A DNA stretch of 50,019 nucleotides from Lachnospiraceae bacterium (GTDB taxonomy: Bacteria > Bacillota > Clostridia > Lachnospirales > Lachnospiraceae). Positions 32,426 to 42,043 of this stretch are shown here, piece after piece (position 1 is the stretch's first letter; the number at the start of each line of letters is the position of its first letter). Under the pieces are notes generated by a model that saw only the letters and a program-made list of their open reading frames with translations, ran no database searches and had not been told where the DNA came from. The position numbers and the translations under genes were made by a program. The stretch lies in NCBI GenBank assembly GCA_021769135.1, contig JAETTM010000029.1:1-50019 (forward strand). The letters run 5' to 3'.

Positions 32426-35146
32426 TCAATTGCAAATTCCATATATGGAAAAATGGTTCGCTTCAAACCGCACACACTGCCGGTTCTCCACCGTAACTAT
32501 ACGGGAGGAAACCCTTTCCAGCTGGCCATCCTCATCCAGGCACACAACCTTTAGGTTCTCTGCCCCTATTCCGCTGGGTATGGGAATCGTCACGCTCATC
32601 TGCTGTCTGCCCAGTTTGGTAATCGGTATCCTCTTATCCACATCAAGCAACGTAATATTATAAACCTGCAGAGCCGTCAGCGCACCGCCCGGTACAGCCC
32701 TCCTATAAGCGCTGTTTACGGCATCCCTATCCGAGGTATTATCGCTGATGCTCAAGATATAGTACCCCTGGTTTCCGGAAATTTCCGCCGTGGCACCCGG
32801 CTGGCCGGAGATAGTAGTGCTGTTGATCTCTACCTTCACCTTTCCCGCTGCCGGCTCCACTGGCTCATTTCCTCCAGCAGCATTCCCGGCTTCCCCGCTT
32901 TCCGCTCCTATACCTCCGGCTTCCGAAAGATATTCCATATCCTCCTGCCCGGACAATTCGTACGTCTTCCCATAAATCATAACTTCATCGGGCATCGTCC
33001 TGGAATTTACTTCCGATTTATGCATCATACAGAATTTTACTTCCAGCAATCCCGGGGTATCCCCACTGGCCGCTCTTTTAACACTGCATACCAGCCCTCG
33101 AAAGCCTCCTGCATTATAATCAAGCACTGTTCCCGTAATATCTTCCTTCGTGATATTCTCATCCACAACAGCTACCCCTACATCCTTAAACACCGCATCG
33201 CGGTATTCTTCGTTGACCAGTCGGGTCGCCGTTGTTTCATAAGACACTGCCGGAAGCTGTTTTCCAAGAAGGACAGCATTTTTCGTCCAATCCTGCTTTC
33301 CGGAGCCAGACATATCATAGGCTTTCAGGCCGATTGACTTTACGGAAGCCGGAATTTTTATCGTACTGATAGGGCAGTTTTCAAAAGCCCTGTCTTTGAT
33401 TTCCACCAGGTTGTCTCCGCCCGATATGCTGACCAAATTGCTGCATCCGGCAAAAGCATCTTCCCCTATAATCGTGACGCTGGAAGGAAGGGATATACTA
33501 GTTATCTGGGTATTTCCTTTAAAAGCCTCCGCCCCGATCTGTTTTACATTGCCCGGTATCTCAATCTGGCTTCCCATTCCTCCATAGGCTATCAGTATTC
33601 CATCGCCCACAATGACAAATGGATTTTCCCTGTCGCTTTTTCTCTCTTTCAACCATTTCGTTTCCGCAAATGCGGAAGGCTCTATTTCCGTTACGGAAGA
33701 GGGTATTCCTATCTCTTCCAGATTGTCGCAATGATAAAACGCCCCATAGCCAATGGTAGTTACCCCCTCCGGGATAGTGATGGAAACAAGCCCTGAACGG
33801 GCGAAAGCAAACTCCCCGATTTTCTTTATCCCCTCCGGTATCCGGTAATTCTCCAATTGGCTATCCCGGTAGTAAGCCTGGGAGGCGATAATCTCATTGT
33901 TCACCACCGTATACTTAGGATAAGCCGATGATGAACTGCCCCCAATCACTTCCATTGCCGCCGTATCGCTGTTAGGATATGTTTGAATGTTCCCGGACTG
34001 GATGTTATTCCCCTGCCCGCTGGCGGTTTCCCCGGAGCGCACCTTCGATTGGCTGTTATCTATAAATACCACCGCATTTCCGCCCACAACCGTACTTTGT
34101 CCAAGAAGATTCCCATTCAAAGTTCCGCTTGTACTTCCGCCGGAACCGTCTTCATTCGTTCCCCCGGAATTTCCATCGGAGACATTGCCCCCTTCTCCGT
34201 TTCCTGTATTGCCAGTATCTGTTTCATCCGCAGAAGATATACCTTGATATCCTGCGCCAGACGCATTGGTTTTATCCCTTTTTGCCTCATACTCCGCCCC
34301 ATAAGAGCCTGGTTCCGCCAACAAGGCCAGCTTTCCGCAGCCATCGAAAGCCGTATCGTCTATAAACGATACCGACATGGGAATCTCCATATTTCCCAGG
34401 TTAGTGCAGCCGGCAAAGGCCTTCATGCCGATACGGCGCAGCGAATAAGACAAAGCCGCCTTCTCCAAAGCCGTACAATTCTCGAAAGCATAATCCGGTA
34501 TCTTATCCACATTGCTTCCCAAATAAACCCTTTTTAGGTTCTGGCATCCCCAAAACGCATAATTTTTGATTTCTTCCACAGCGGAAGGCATCTTGTATTC
34601 CCCGTTGGAATACCCTGGAATCATACAATAGAGAATTTTCTTATCCTTGCTGTAAATCACCCCGTTTTCATAAACAAAGGATTCATTTTTCTTATCCAAT
34701 GTAAGGGAAGAGAGTCTATGGCAGCCTGCAAACACACCGCTTCCCAGACTTTCCAGATTCTTTCCCAATTTCATGCTCCGCAGGCTGCTGCAGCCGCTGA
34801 AAGCCCCGTTTCCGATTGTAGTCACCGTATCCGGAAGAGAAATCGTCTCCAGAGAAGAGCAGCCGCTGAAAGCATTATAGTCGATACTTTCGATATAGCC
34901 CGGCACTGTCACCTTCACCAGCTCCGTATGGCCGGCAAAAGCTTCCTTGCCGATATGCTTTACAGATGTAGGAATAGACACGGCGCTAGCCGTGCCTGTA
35001 TATTTTACCAATGTATCCCCCTGCATCTGGAAATCCGCAAAGGAAGCGGAAGCCGCCTTTACGCCCGGCAAAGGGAAATGGATTGCCGCTGCTGTAAAAC
35101 ACAGCAGCAGCCCTCCTAAAAACATTCTTATACTCTTTTTACTCAT
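32426..35146 (-). CDS. Secreted BspA-type leucine-rich repeat protein
   Basis: The 906-residue protein has a signal peptide (about 1-31, ending VKA). It has two blocks of BspA/LRR_5 repeats of the type 'IGxxAFxGCxxLxxxxLPxSV' (about 40-285 and 410-620), separated by a glycine/asparagine-rich linker. Its C-terminal domain (about 800-906) resembles the one of the neighbouring 1669-residue protein. Unlike that protein it has no sorting signal or membrane anchor, so it should be released or held non-covalently at the surface. Such proteins bind host or bacterial ligands. It starts 15 bases after the larger LRR gene, with GGGGGAG upstream, and is the last gene of the sortase operon. Confidence 0.85.
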   Translation of the reverse strand: MSKKSIRMFLGGLLLCFTAAAIHFPLPGVKAASASFADFQMQGDTLVKYTGTASAVSIPTSVKHIGKEAFAGHTELVKVTVPGYIESIDYNAFSGCSSLETISLPDTVTTIGNGAFSGCSSLRSMKLGKNLESLGSGVFAGCHRLSSLTLDKKNESFVYENGVIYSKDKKILYCMIPGYSNGEYKMPSAVEEIKNYAFWGCQNLKRVYLGSNVDKIPDYAFENCTALEKAALSYSLRRIGMKAFAGCTNLGNMEIPMSVSFIDDTAFDGCGKLALLAEPGSYGAEYEAKRDKTNASGAGYQGISSADETDTGNTGNGEGGNVSDGNSGGTNEDGSGGSTSGTLNGNLLGQSTVVGGNAVVFIDNSQSKVRSGETASGQGNNIQSGNIQTYPNSDTAAMEVIGGSSSSAYPKYTVVNNEIIASQAYYRDSQLENYRIPEGIKKIGEFAFARSGLVSITIPEGVTTIGYGAFYHCDNLEEIGIPSSVTEIEPSAFAETKWLKERKSDRENPFVIVGDGILIAYGGMGSQIEIPGNVKQIGAEAFKGNTQITSISLPSSVTIIGEDAFAGCSNLVSISGGDNLVEIKDRAFENCPISTIKIPASVKSIGLKAYDMSGSGKQDWTKNAVLLGKQLPAVSYETTATRLVNEEYRDAVFKDVGVAVVDENITKEDITGTVLDYNAGGFRGLVCSVKRAASGDTPGLLEVKFCMMHKSEVNSRTMPDEVMIYGKTYELSGQEDMEYLSEAGGIGAESGEAGNAAGGNEPVEPAAGKVKVEINSTTISGQPGATAEISGNQGYYILSISDNTSDRDAVNSAYRRAVPGGALTALQVYNITLLDVDKRIPITKLGRQQMSVTIPIPSGIGAENLKVVCLDEDGQLERVSSRIVTVENRQCVRFEANHFSIYGICN

Positions 35147-35161
35147 AGGCTCCCCCTAAAG

Positions 35162-38100
35162 TCAAGCGGTTTTCATCCTTGGCTGTTTCTTATCCTTTTT
35201 ACAGAACAATATAATCGAAATGCATGCCAGCCCCATCGCTAAGAACCACTTCGGATGAATCGGGTCACCGGTCTTAGGTGTTGCATCGATTAACCCTTCT
35301 GTCAGGTTGCCTTTATCCACATAAATGGTGTATGGCGAGAAGTGTGTTGCAGTAAACTGTACGCAAGGCACTCCGTCAATCGTTGTAAACTTGGTGTTCA
35401 AATCTTCCAGGCTGCCATTGGATACCGCAGCCGCCTTATTATTGCCGGCATATTGGATGAGCCCGTCAGGCAGAGGCAACGTGATATCCACCGTAATGCC
35501 CGATACATCGGTAATCTTCCTCTGGCCTGTGGCATCGTACAAGCTGATGTCCATAGGCAGATAAGCAATGTTGCTCAAATCGCCGTACCTGGCCTCCAAA
35601 GCCGAAATCACCGCCGCCGTAGCCTGTGCGTCATCGGATACGCGGATTACATAATTGTCCGATGAACCGTTCACATTCGCCGAAGCCAAATCAGTATTGG
35701 AAATGCCGTTCTTTGTCACATCCACCGTAGTGGTCGAATTCCTCCGGGTGCTCCTCGTATTGCCGCTCACCGTAGAGGAAGCACCTCCTTTCTTGAAGGT
35801 AGCCGAAACCACCACATCGTTGGCCGGCATGGTAAATGTCGTGGACACCGCCGACTGGTTCACGAACCCTACCCCGCTGGAAGAACTGGTCCATTTATCG
35901 AAGACTGTTCCGTCCGCCCTTGCATAGGCATTAATCGGCACAATCGTGCCTGCGGTATACTCGCCGGAACCGCTTCCGTCATTTACCGTAACCTTATATT
36001 TCTTACTATTTCCGGATACGGAGCTGTCGCTGCTGCTGCCGGAGCCGGAGCCAGAACCGCTTCCGCTGCCGTTATTACCGTTATTGCCATTATTTCCGCC
36101 ATTCGGATTGTTCGGGTCATTCGGATTGCCAGAGTTTCCGCCGCCTTGCGTATATACCGCAAAGATATCCCAGTCTCTTGTCACATTCTTCCATCCTTCG
36201 GAGGACCATCCGGAGAAGGTATAGCCTTCCTTGGTAGGATGCGCCGGTTCGATTGCGCTTTCCCCTGCTTTTACCTCCTGCGTCTTCCCTATCATCGTTG
36301 CCAGGTCGGCATCGGTATAGAAAGTTACATAGAACACGCCGTCCGCCCTGTCGTCATAGATGGAATAAATATCCACATTTCCCCTAATATCGTTGTATTC
36401 CCTATCCCAGCCTTTGAACACCTTGCCTTCCACTTCCATTTCATCCTTGGGAGGCGCAATGGCTTTCTTTCCTTCTTCTACCTGCTGGGTATACTCTGTC
36501 ATTTCTTCTCTGTTAATATCGAAGAAACGAACCGTATATGTATTCGCCGCAATGGGCTCATACATTGCCATAATTTCCGTAGGCGCTACGATGGGATTGT
36601 AAATCTCCGCGCTGGGCCACCATCCGGTAAACCGATATCCGTCCGCCGTATGGTCGTTCACATCCAATATGGTCAATTCCAGATTTTCCCCATCCACTAC
36701 CTGATAGGTCTTATATCTGGTATTATCAAAACCGTCAATCAAGGTTACTTCATGCACCTTCTTCAGGGAGTCATCCTGCTTAACCCCAATATAGTTATAG
36801 CCTTCCGCATAAATATCCGCCACGCTGCCCGGCAGTGTGATAAAGTCAAACCCCATAGAAGCAGGCCTATCCCTCTTTGGATCTCCATACGTACCGTCAG
36901 GGTTCTTATCCACCAGGGCAAAAGCATCCGGCTCAATAACCGCTATTCCATCCGGTATTGTCACCGATGCGAGCCCTTCCGTATTCCAGAAAGAACCGGC
37001 GCGGATAGCTTTAATCGTATTGGGCAATATCACTACGTTCAGGTTTTTGCTTTCCGCAAAACACTTGTTCGGTATGTTTGCCACAGTCGAAGATGATAAA
37101 TCTACCTGGCGGATAGCCTGGCAATCCATAAAGGCTTCCGGCGCAATTTCCGCAATTCCTACCAACTCATCCGGGCCCACTGCCCTGGAGCCGACCACGC
37201 TTCCCCTGCCCGGCAGGCACTGCATAATTTTCGTTTTCACACCGTTTTCGTTCAGCCCATAAATAATCCCATCTTCCTCTGTAAAATACGGGCTGCTGTT
37301 AAATTTCACTTCCTTCAGATTATCGCAGCCGCTGAATGGCCGAAGCCCCAGCGTATCCGTCTCTTTCCCTACCTCCGCCGTCTCCAGCTTCGGGCACTCG
37401 TCAAACGCATAGTTCCCTATAGTGGCCGTTCCGCTCACAAAAGCTGAGACCAGTTCCGGCAGCCTTGCAAAGGTATAAGGCTCTATATCAATCAGGCTCT
37501 TCGTCGTCAGCGTCTTAATATCCTTCGCCGGCGCTTCATAAGTATCGTCAGGGAAGGTTACGTTAGGCAGGGAGGCTATCGTATTCCCGCTCACCGTCAG
37601 CCCGGAGAACAAGCCCTCCTTCACGGACTGCACCCCGCTTGGGATAACGATGTTTTCCACGCCGTTGCGCATGTTCACCTGGTTTTCACCGCCGCCTCCG
37701 CTGGCTGCCCCAAAAGCCTCCTGCTCCAATTCAAAATTCATATACGGATATCTATAAGCCGTAGACGAACCCCTGGGCGTATAAGCCCCTTCATAACCGG
37801 CCGGCGCATGGAAGCCGTCCGCCAAATCGGCCATTGTGGGGAAATGAAGCAATTCCGATCTGCCCGTATCCTGATTATACTTCACCGTCAGGTTCGTGGG
37901 CATACCGCTGTAATAGGTAATATATGTGGTGGGCTGCGCCCCCTGGTTTACCTTTGAAGTATCTTTCATAGCGTGTTTAAACGGCTCCGTGTTGGTTCCG
38001 TCATCCTTTTCAATCGCACCCGTAAAACTCAGGAACGGGGTATGGGAGGCGGATAAAAAGGTATTGTCCTTACATGTATTTGGATGTACCGTAGTATCCC

Positions 38101-40171
38101 CATGGAACCTATCCACTATCTGGGTGGCAAAGGCATTGGAACCAACCGCTTCAATATTGCCCGCATTATTAAAGATAATATGCTTCAAATTGTGGCTGCC
38201 CTGGAATGCTCCATCCCCAATATATGACACGGAACCCGGTATTACCACCTTCTGAATATAACAGTTATTGTCAAAGCTTCCCGCCATGATGGAAGAAATG
38301 CTGTGGGGACCTACCCTCTCCGGCATAATTATCTCCGGCACAGGCTTCTGCACCACTTCTCCTGAAGTAATCCCTTCAATCTGGAACTTAATCAGCTCAT
38401 TGGCGCCGTTCACCTGATAGATTAGGCCTACGTCTTCGCTTCCTCCGTCAGGCACCTCAGCGCTGAAGCCTTTTTCCATAATCTCATAAACATCTTCACC
38501 CAAATATTTAAAGCAGATATGCCGCACATTGGCCATATTGTGTGTCTGGGATTTAGCGCCACCGCTTCCTGCCCTGTATCCGTAACCTTCGAAATAGAAA
38601 TTTTCTCCCACATCCGCTTTAAACTTCTCAAAGGTATAATTACCGTCAACTCTTCCATCGGCGTTATTGTATCCTCCAACCACACTCTCCGATTCCGCAT
38701 CCGTCACAAACTGAATCGTACGGCTGAAGGTTTTAATATATTTCAAACTCGTGCAGCCTTGCACCGTAGACAAATGGAAAACCCCATCATTCTTTTGATC
38801 CTCTGCGCCATGATAAGATGCCGGCAACGTCAAAGACTGCAAGGATGTACAGTTTTCAAAGGCCTTGTATCCTATCTGGTCCAAATTGGTTCCCAGCCCG
38901 TTAGGGTCCTCCGTAGTAATGATTTCCGCCAGGCTGACGCAATTCTTAAAGCAGAAGTCGCCAATCCTCCTGATATTGGCTGGGAGGGTAAAGGATTCCA
39001 GCATATCGCAGTTGGCAAACAAACCGGATCCCAGGGTATCCAGCAGAGCCTCCGAAGGAATCGTCACCGAAGTCAGCCTTCTGCAATTGGCAAAGGCATA
39101 ATTCCCCAAAGCGGACAGGCCGTTCCCCAAAGTGATGCTGCTAAGGCTGGTACAGCCAAGGAAAGCATAATCCCCGATACCCTGTACGCTTGACCTTCCG
39201 TCCGAACCCTTTTCAAAGGTTAAACTTACGATATTGGCTACGGCTGCCCCTTCGTCCGTACCTCCGAAGACGCTGTGCCTGGAAGTGGAGTCCTGAATCT
39301 TCCAATTCTGTGTTCCAGTGTCAAATACTGCATACTGGTTCCCGATAAACCTTACCGGAGCGTCCACAATCCTCCCGTTGGTGCTGTCTGTTACGGGCTT
39401 CCAGTTTGTATCTTCTGTTTCATCCTTCTTCAGGGCCTCCGAATCGGGAATGCCGCTGGTCGTATCATAATAATACAGCTGCAAATCTATGCCTCCCGGA
39501 CTCCAGATAGCTTCAGAACCCGGTGTACAGGGACGGAATTCCAGAAATTCAGGAACCTCCTGCACGTCTTCAAAGGTTACGTAGTCGTTCAGCAGCCCAT
39601 CCCCGTTCAAGTCATCCACGCTGCGGACCTGCTCTCCCCCTGGCACGCTTCTTGTTACCGTCGTCATTGCTTTATAGTATAAGGGTCTCCCCATCTTATT
39701 TGCGGCGGCATAAGAAGAGCCGCTGGAACTGCTGGTATCCGTAAACCGCATATACGCATCCATGGCCAAAGGTATTACGAGTTTCCCCCCCGGCAGTTCC
39801 TGGGCCTCAAATCCTACGATAATCGCCATTTTGTTCATATCATTGGTATCATGGTACCCCTTGCTGTCTACATATACGAAGCGGAAATTCCCTGTTTCAT
39901 CCTGATATACAGGCGCATTGGTCTGTATGGTGGGTATCGTAGTGGTATTGGAATATATCCAATTGCCCTTAAAACCTATTTCCGTATTGCCGCTGCCATC
40001 GGTGCTGGTATCTTCTTTCCAGCCTGCAGAACCGTTAGGCGCCGCCTCCATCGGCTGCACCGGTATCGTTGTCACTATCAACGCAGAGACCATAAACAGG
40101 CAGCCTAACGTCTTGCGCACCTGCTTTTTCAATCTCCATTTTCTTTTTTTGGTTTTCTTGACCTTAGCCAT
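35162..40171 (-). CDS. Giant BspA-type LRR surface protein with TPKTG sorting signal
   Basis: The 1669-residue protein has a basic signal peptide (1-44). Blocks of LRR_5 repeats follow (about 325-460, 640-720, 880-1130), then Listeria-Bacteroides-type beta repeats (about 1195-1395, with FxGWxxE motifs), a Pro/Asn/Gly/Ser-rich stalk and a C-terminal domain shared with the 906-residue neighbour. The end is TPKTG (1631-1635), a hydrophobic helix and a KKDKK tail, a variant cell wall sorting signal. The sortase B gene directly upstream is the likely anchoring enzyme. The stalk is encoded by repetitive triplets and may vary in length between strains. Confidence 0.88.
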   Translation of the reverse strand: MAKVKKTKKRKWRLKKQVRKTLGCLFMVSALIVTTIPVQPMEAAPNGSAGWKEDTSTDGSGNTEIGFKGNWIYSNTTTIPTIQTNAPVYQDETGNFRFVYVDSKGYHDTNDMNKMAIIVGFEAQELPGGKLVIPLAMDAYMRFTDTSSSSGSSYAAANKMGRPLYYKAMTTVTRSVPGGEQVRSVDDLNGDGLLNDYVTFEDVQEVPEFLEFRPCTPGSEAIWSPGGIDLQLYYYDTTSGIPDSEALKKDETEDTNWKPVTDSTNGRIVDAPVRFIGNQYAVFDTGTQNWKIQDSTSRHSVFGGTDEGAAVANIVSLTFEKGSDGRSSVQGIGDYAFLGCTSLSSITLGNGLSALGNYAFANCRRLTSVTIPSEALLDTLGSGLFANCDMLESFTLPANIRRIGDFCFKNCVSLAEIITTEDPNGLGTNLDQIGYKAFENCTSLQSLTLPASYHGAEDQKNDGVFHLSTVQGCTSLKYIKTFSRTIQFVTDAESESVVGGYNNADGRVDGNYTFEKFKADVGENFYFEGYGYRAGSGGAKSQTHNMANVRHICFKYLGEDVYEIMEKGFSAEVPDGGSEDVGLIYQVNGANELIKFQIEGITSGEVVQKPVPEIIMPERVGPHSISSIMAGSFDNNCYIQKVVIPGSVSYIGDGAFQGSHNLKHIIFNNAGNIEAVGSNAFATQIVDRFHGDTTVHPNTCKDNTFLSASHTPFLSFTGAIEKDDGTNTEPFKHAMKDTSKVNQGAQPTTYITYYSGMPTNLTVKYNQDTGRSELLHFPTMADLADGFHAPAGYEGAYTPRGSSTAYRYPYMNFELEQEAFGAASGGGGENQVNMRNGVENIVIPSGVQSVKEGLFSGLTVSGNTIASLPNVTFPDDTYEAPAKDIKTLTTKSLIDIEPYTFARLPELVSAFVSGTATIGNYAFDECPKLETAEVGKETDTLGLRPFSGCDNLKEVKFNSSPYFTEEDGIIYGLNENGVKTKIMQCLPGRGSVVGSRAVGPDELVGIAEIAPEAFMDCQAIRQVDLSSSTVANIPNKCFAESKNLNVVILPNTIKAIRAGSFWNTEGLASVTIPDGIAVIEPDAFALVDKNPDGTYGDPKRDRPASMGFDFITLPGSVADIYAEGYNYIGVKQDDSLKKVHEVTLIDGFDNTRYKTYQVVDGENLELTILDVNDHTADGYRFTGWWPSAEIYNPIVAPTEIMAMYEPIAANTYTVRFFDINREEMTEYTQQVEEGKKAIAPPKDEMEVEGKVFKGWDREYNDIRGNVDIYSIYDDRADGVFYVTFYTDADLATMIGKTQEVKAGESAIEPAHPTKEGYTFSGWSSEGWKNVTRDWDIFAVYTQGGGNSGNPNDPNNPNGGNNGNNGNNGSGSGSGSGSGSSSDSSVSGNSKKYKVTVNDGSGSGEYTAGTIVPINAYARADGTVFDKWTSSSSGVGFVNQSAVSTTFTMPANDVVVSATFKKGGASSTVSGNTRSTRRNSTTTVDVTKNGISNTDLASANVNGSSDNYVIRVSDDAQATAAVISALEARYGDLSNIAYLPMDISLYDATGQRKITDVSGITVDITLPLPDGLIQYAGNNKAAAVSNGSLEDLNTKFTTIDGVPCVQFTATHFSPYTIYVDKGNLTEGLIDATPKTGDPIHPKWFLAMGLACISIILFCKKDKKQPRMKTA

Positions 40172-40207
40172 TTCCGCTCTCCTCCATCGTAATGCGAATA
40201 CTATATA

Positions 40208-41401
40208 TTACTGCACCCTCTTCGCCACAACCGCAAATCTTCCATCGGTCTGGGAATGGTCACAGGTGGATAATGTCAACAGTTCATCGCCATACTCGGC
40301 TGTTACTCCCGTATCGTACAGCGACATTTTCCCCATTTCTTTCATATAAGAATCAAACTCCTCCGGGGAATTCGCGTCTATAAACTGATAATATTTAAAG
40401 GCGATTTCGTTTTCCTTCAACACCTTGGCCCGGAACACATACATCACCTGATAGGTACCTTTCTCATATATCGTATCGAACTGGATAATGCTATGTTTTT
40501 TATAATATGATTCGCTGGCATATTTTTCCAGGTCGCCGAACATTTTTCCCGACCGCATATGATGCCCATACAAAATCAGGTTCTGGGAACGGGGATATGC
40601 CACGCATTCCGCATCCATAAAAATGCTCCCGTTATTGTCCTTTTCCTGATTGAAGTTATGGTCCAGGTAATATTCGTTGTTCGCTGTCTGCATCACAGGG
40701 TAGTCTATTATTGTATCGTCAATTTTCAGCCATCCGATTAGCCTTCTGTTCTTATTATATAAAGTTTTATACTCGTTCAGAACATCCGGCAGTTCTATCT
40801 CTTCCTCATGCCCCCGTACCACCAGCACCTCTTCCTTAGGGCTGGCCAGCACTTCGCTGTTTTTCAGGCTGGCCAGCTGCTCATAATCCACATCCGTCTT
40901 TTGCGCCAGATAATAATACGCAATAAAATACCCGAAACATATCACTGCCCCGGCCGTACATAAAGCCACCAGCAGCTTCCGCCGCCGGTCTCTCGCCTTC
41001 AGCTGAGCGGCAATCTCCCGTTGCATGTCTTTATCGAAATCCTCCAGAGAGATTCTATCTTCCTTTCCTCCGGCCTCCGCTCCTGTTCCCAGACCCGGCC
41101 CGGCCTCTTTCCCATTTCCCCTGTTTCCGCCTATTTTTGTTCCCTGCGCCGTCCTGCTATCCTTTATGCCTCCGCATTTCTTAGCTAATTCGGCGACTTT
41201 ATTGATAAATCCTTTTCCTAACGCCGTTTCAAAGCGGAAAGCGCCCGACTCCAACTTCCGATACAGTTCAATCACAGCTTTGGGATTCTTCAAATTATAT
41301 ATGGAACAAATCTTCTCAATTTTCTTCTTATCCCTTAAGGCAGCCTCATATTCCGCCTTCGTACGAAACTGCCCTTTTCCTGCCGTATGACTTTCCGCCA
41401 T
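40208..41401 (-). CDS. Class B sortase with long cytoplasmic N-terminus
   Basis: A 397-residue transpeptidase that cleaves sorting signals and links surface proteins to the cell wall. The catalytic histidine (LYGHHM, 277-282), cysteine C380 (TLSTCDHS) and arginine R388 (GRFAVVAKR) are present. A single membrane helix lies at 143-165. About 140 residues precede it, including a folded-looking segment (KAVIELYRKLESGAFRF) and a Gly-rich stretch, unusual for class B sortases of about 240 residues. It is the first gene of an operon with the two LRR proteins; the TPKTG protein is the presumed substrate. Confidence 0.88.
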   Translation of the reverse strand: MAESHTAGKGQFRTKAEYEAALRDKKKIEKICSIYNLKNPKAVIELYRKLESGAFRFETALGKGFINKVAELAKKCGGIKDSRTAQGTKIGGNRGNGKEAGPGLGTGAEAGGKEDRISLEDFDKDMQREIAAQLKARDRRRKLLVALCTAGAVICFGYFIAYYYLAQKTDVDYEQLASLKNSEVLASPKEEVLVVRGHEEEIELPDVLNEYKTLYNKNRRLIGWLKIDDTIIDYPVMQTANNEYYLDHNFNQEKDNNGSIFMDAECVAYPRSQNLILYGHHMRSGKMFGDLEKYASESYYKKHSIIQFDTIYEKGTYQVMYVFRAKVLKENEIAFKYYQFIDANSPEEFDSYMKEMGKMSLYDTGVTAEYGDELLTLSTCDHSQTDGRFAVVAKRVQ

Positions 41402-41481
41402 TCACCGACACTCCTTTATGTATCTGCTTCTAATATATGTATATGCCCTTATTTTGGACGCAATAATTCCACATATAATCT

Positions 41482-41509
41482 ATTTTACTATACCTTGAAA
41501 TTAATGCAA
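41482..41509 (-). promoter_or_regulatory. Probable promoter of the sortase-LRR operon
   Basis: TTGCAT (41509-41504) and TAAAAT (41487-41482) have a 16-base spacer, about 80 bases before the sortase ATG. The rest of 41402-41686 is AT-rich with no gene. Confidence 0.5.
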
Positions 41510-41686
41510 GCCTTTTGCCTATATATTGTACCAGATTTTTTTATTTTTTTAAAGTCTTTTCCTCTCATTTCCGCTTTTTTCCGTTTTCAGAAATCAAATA
41601 AAAAATTTTTACCCCGCCATGGAAACAATGGCAAGCTATGGTACATAGTATAAACCATAAATAAAAAAAAATTTGGAGGCAACACT

Positions 41687-41917
41687 ATGAGTGATTTAAC
41701 AGCAACAAACTGCGGCTGCGGCACAAGCACAAGAAACGGCTGCGGATGTAATTCTATTATCTGGATTCTTATCCTGCTTTGCTTCTGCAATGGCGGCGAT
41801 AGCAGCGATGGCTGCGGGTGCGGCGGCGGCCTGTTTGGCGGCAGCGGTTCCGGCTGTGGATGCGACAACATCATCTGGATTCTCCTTCTGCTCTGCTGCT
41901 GCGGAGGCTCTTTCTAA
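41687..41917 (+). CDS. High-cysteine 'chorion class' small protein
   Basis: A 76-residue peptide made of two similar halves, each with GCGC, a polar residue or two, IIWIL-LLC and clustered cysteines and glycines (SIIWILILLCFCNGG and NIIWILLLLCCCGGS). It contains 14 cysteines. Similar proteins are annotated as 'chorion class high-cysteine' in Lachnospiraceae; the function is unknown. The two hydrophobic cores suggest membrane association or self-assembly through disulfides or metal. The ribosome binding site is TTGGAGG, and a strong terminator follows. Confidence 0.75.
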   Translation: MSDLTATNCGCGTSTRNGCGCNSIIWILILLCFCNGGDSSDGCGCGGGLFGGSGSGCGCDNIIWILLLLCCCGGSF

Positions 41918-41940
41918 AGCACCAGGCTAGGCACATCTTG

Positions 41941-41971
41941 AAAATAGGCTCTTATGAGCCTATTTTCTCTT
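41941..41971 (+). terminator. Terminator of the high-cysteine gene
   Basis: AAAATAGGCTC (41941-41951) and GAGCCTATTTT (41956-41966) form a perfect 11-bp stem with a TTAT loop, followed by CTCTT. It lies 23 bases after the stop. Confidence 0.8.
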
Positions 41972-42043
41972 AAGTGCCTGTTACGTATATTTCATTTTTA
42001 GTTTACATAAGATTTAAAAAGGCAAATGGGGTTAAGGGAAACT

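Noticed and set aside
36030-36130. CRISPR-like array at the repetitive triplets
   Set aside because: The repeats are short codon repeats encoding the Asn/Gly/Ser stalk of the LRR protein, with no spacers.
36146-37096. Long plus-strand open frame (316 codons) within the giant LRR gene
   Set aside because: It is antisense to a protein with clear domains and signal peptide, has no ribosome binding site or recognisable motif, and reflects codon bias of the sense strand.
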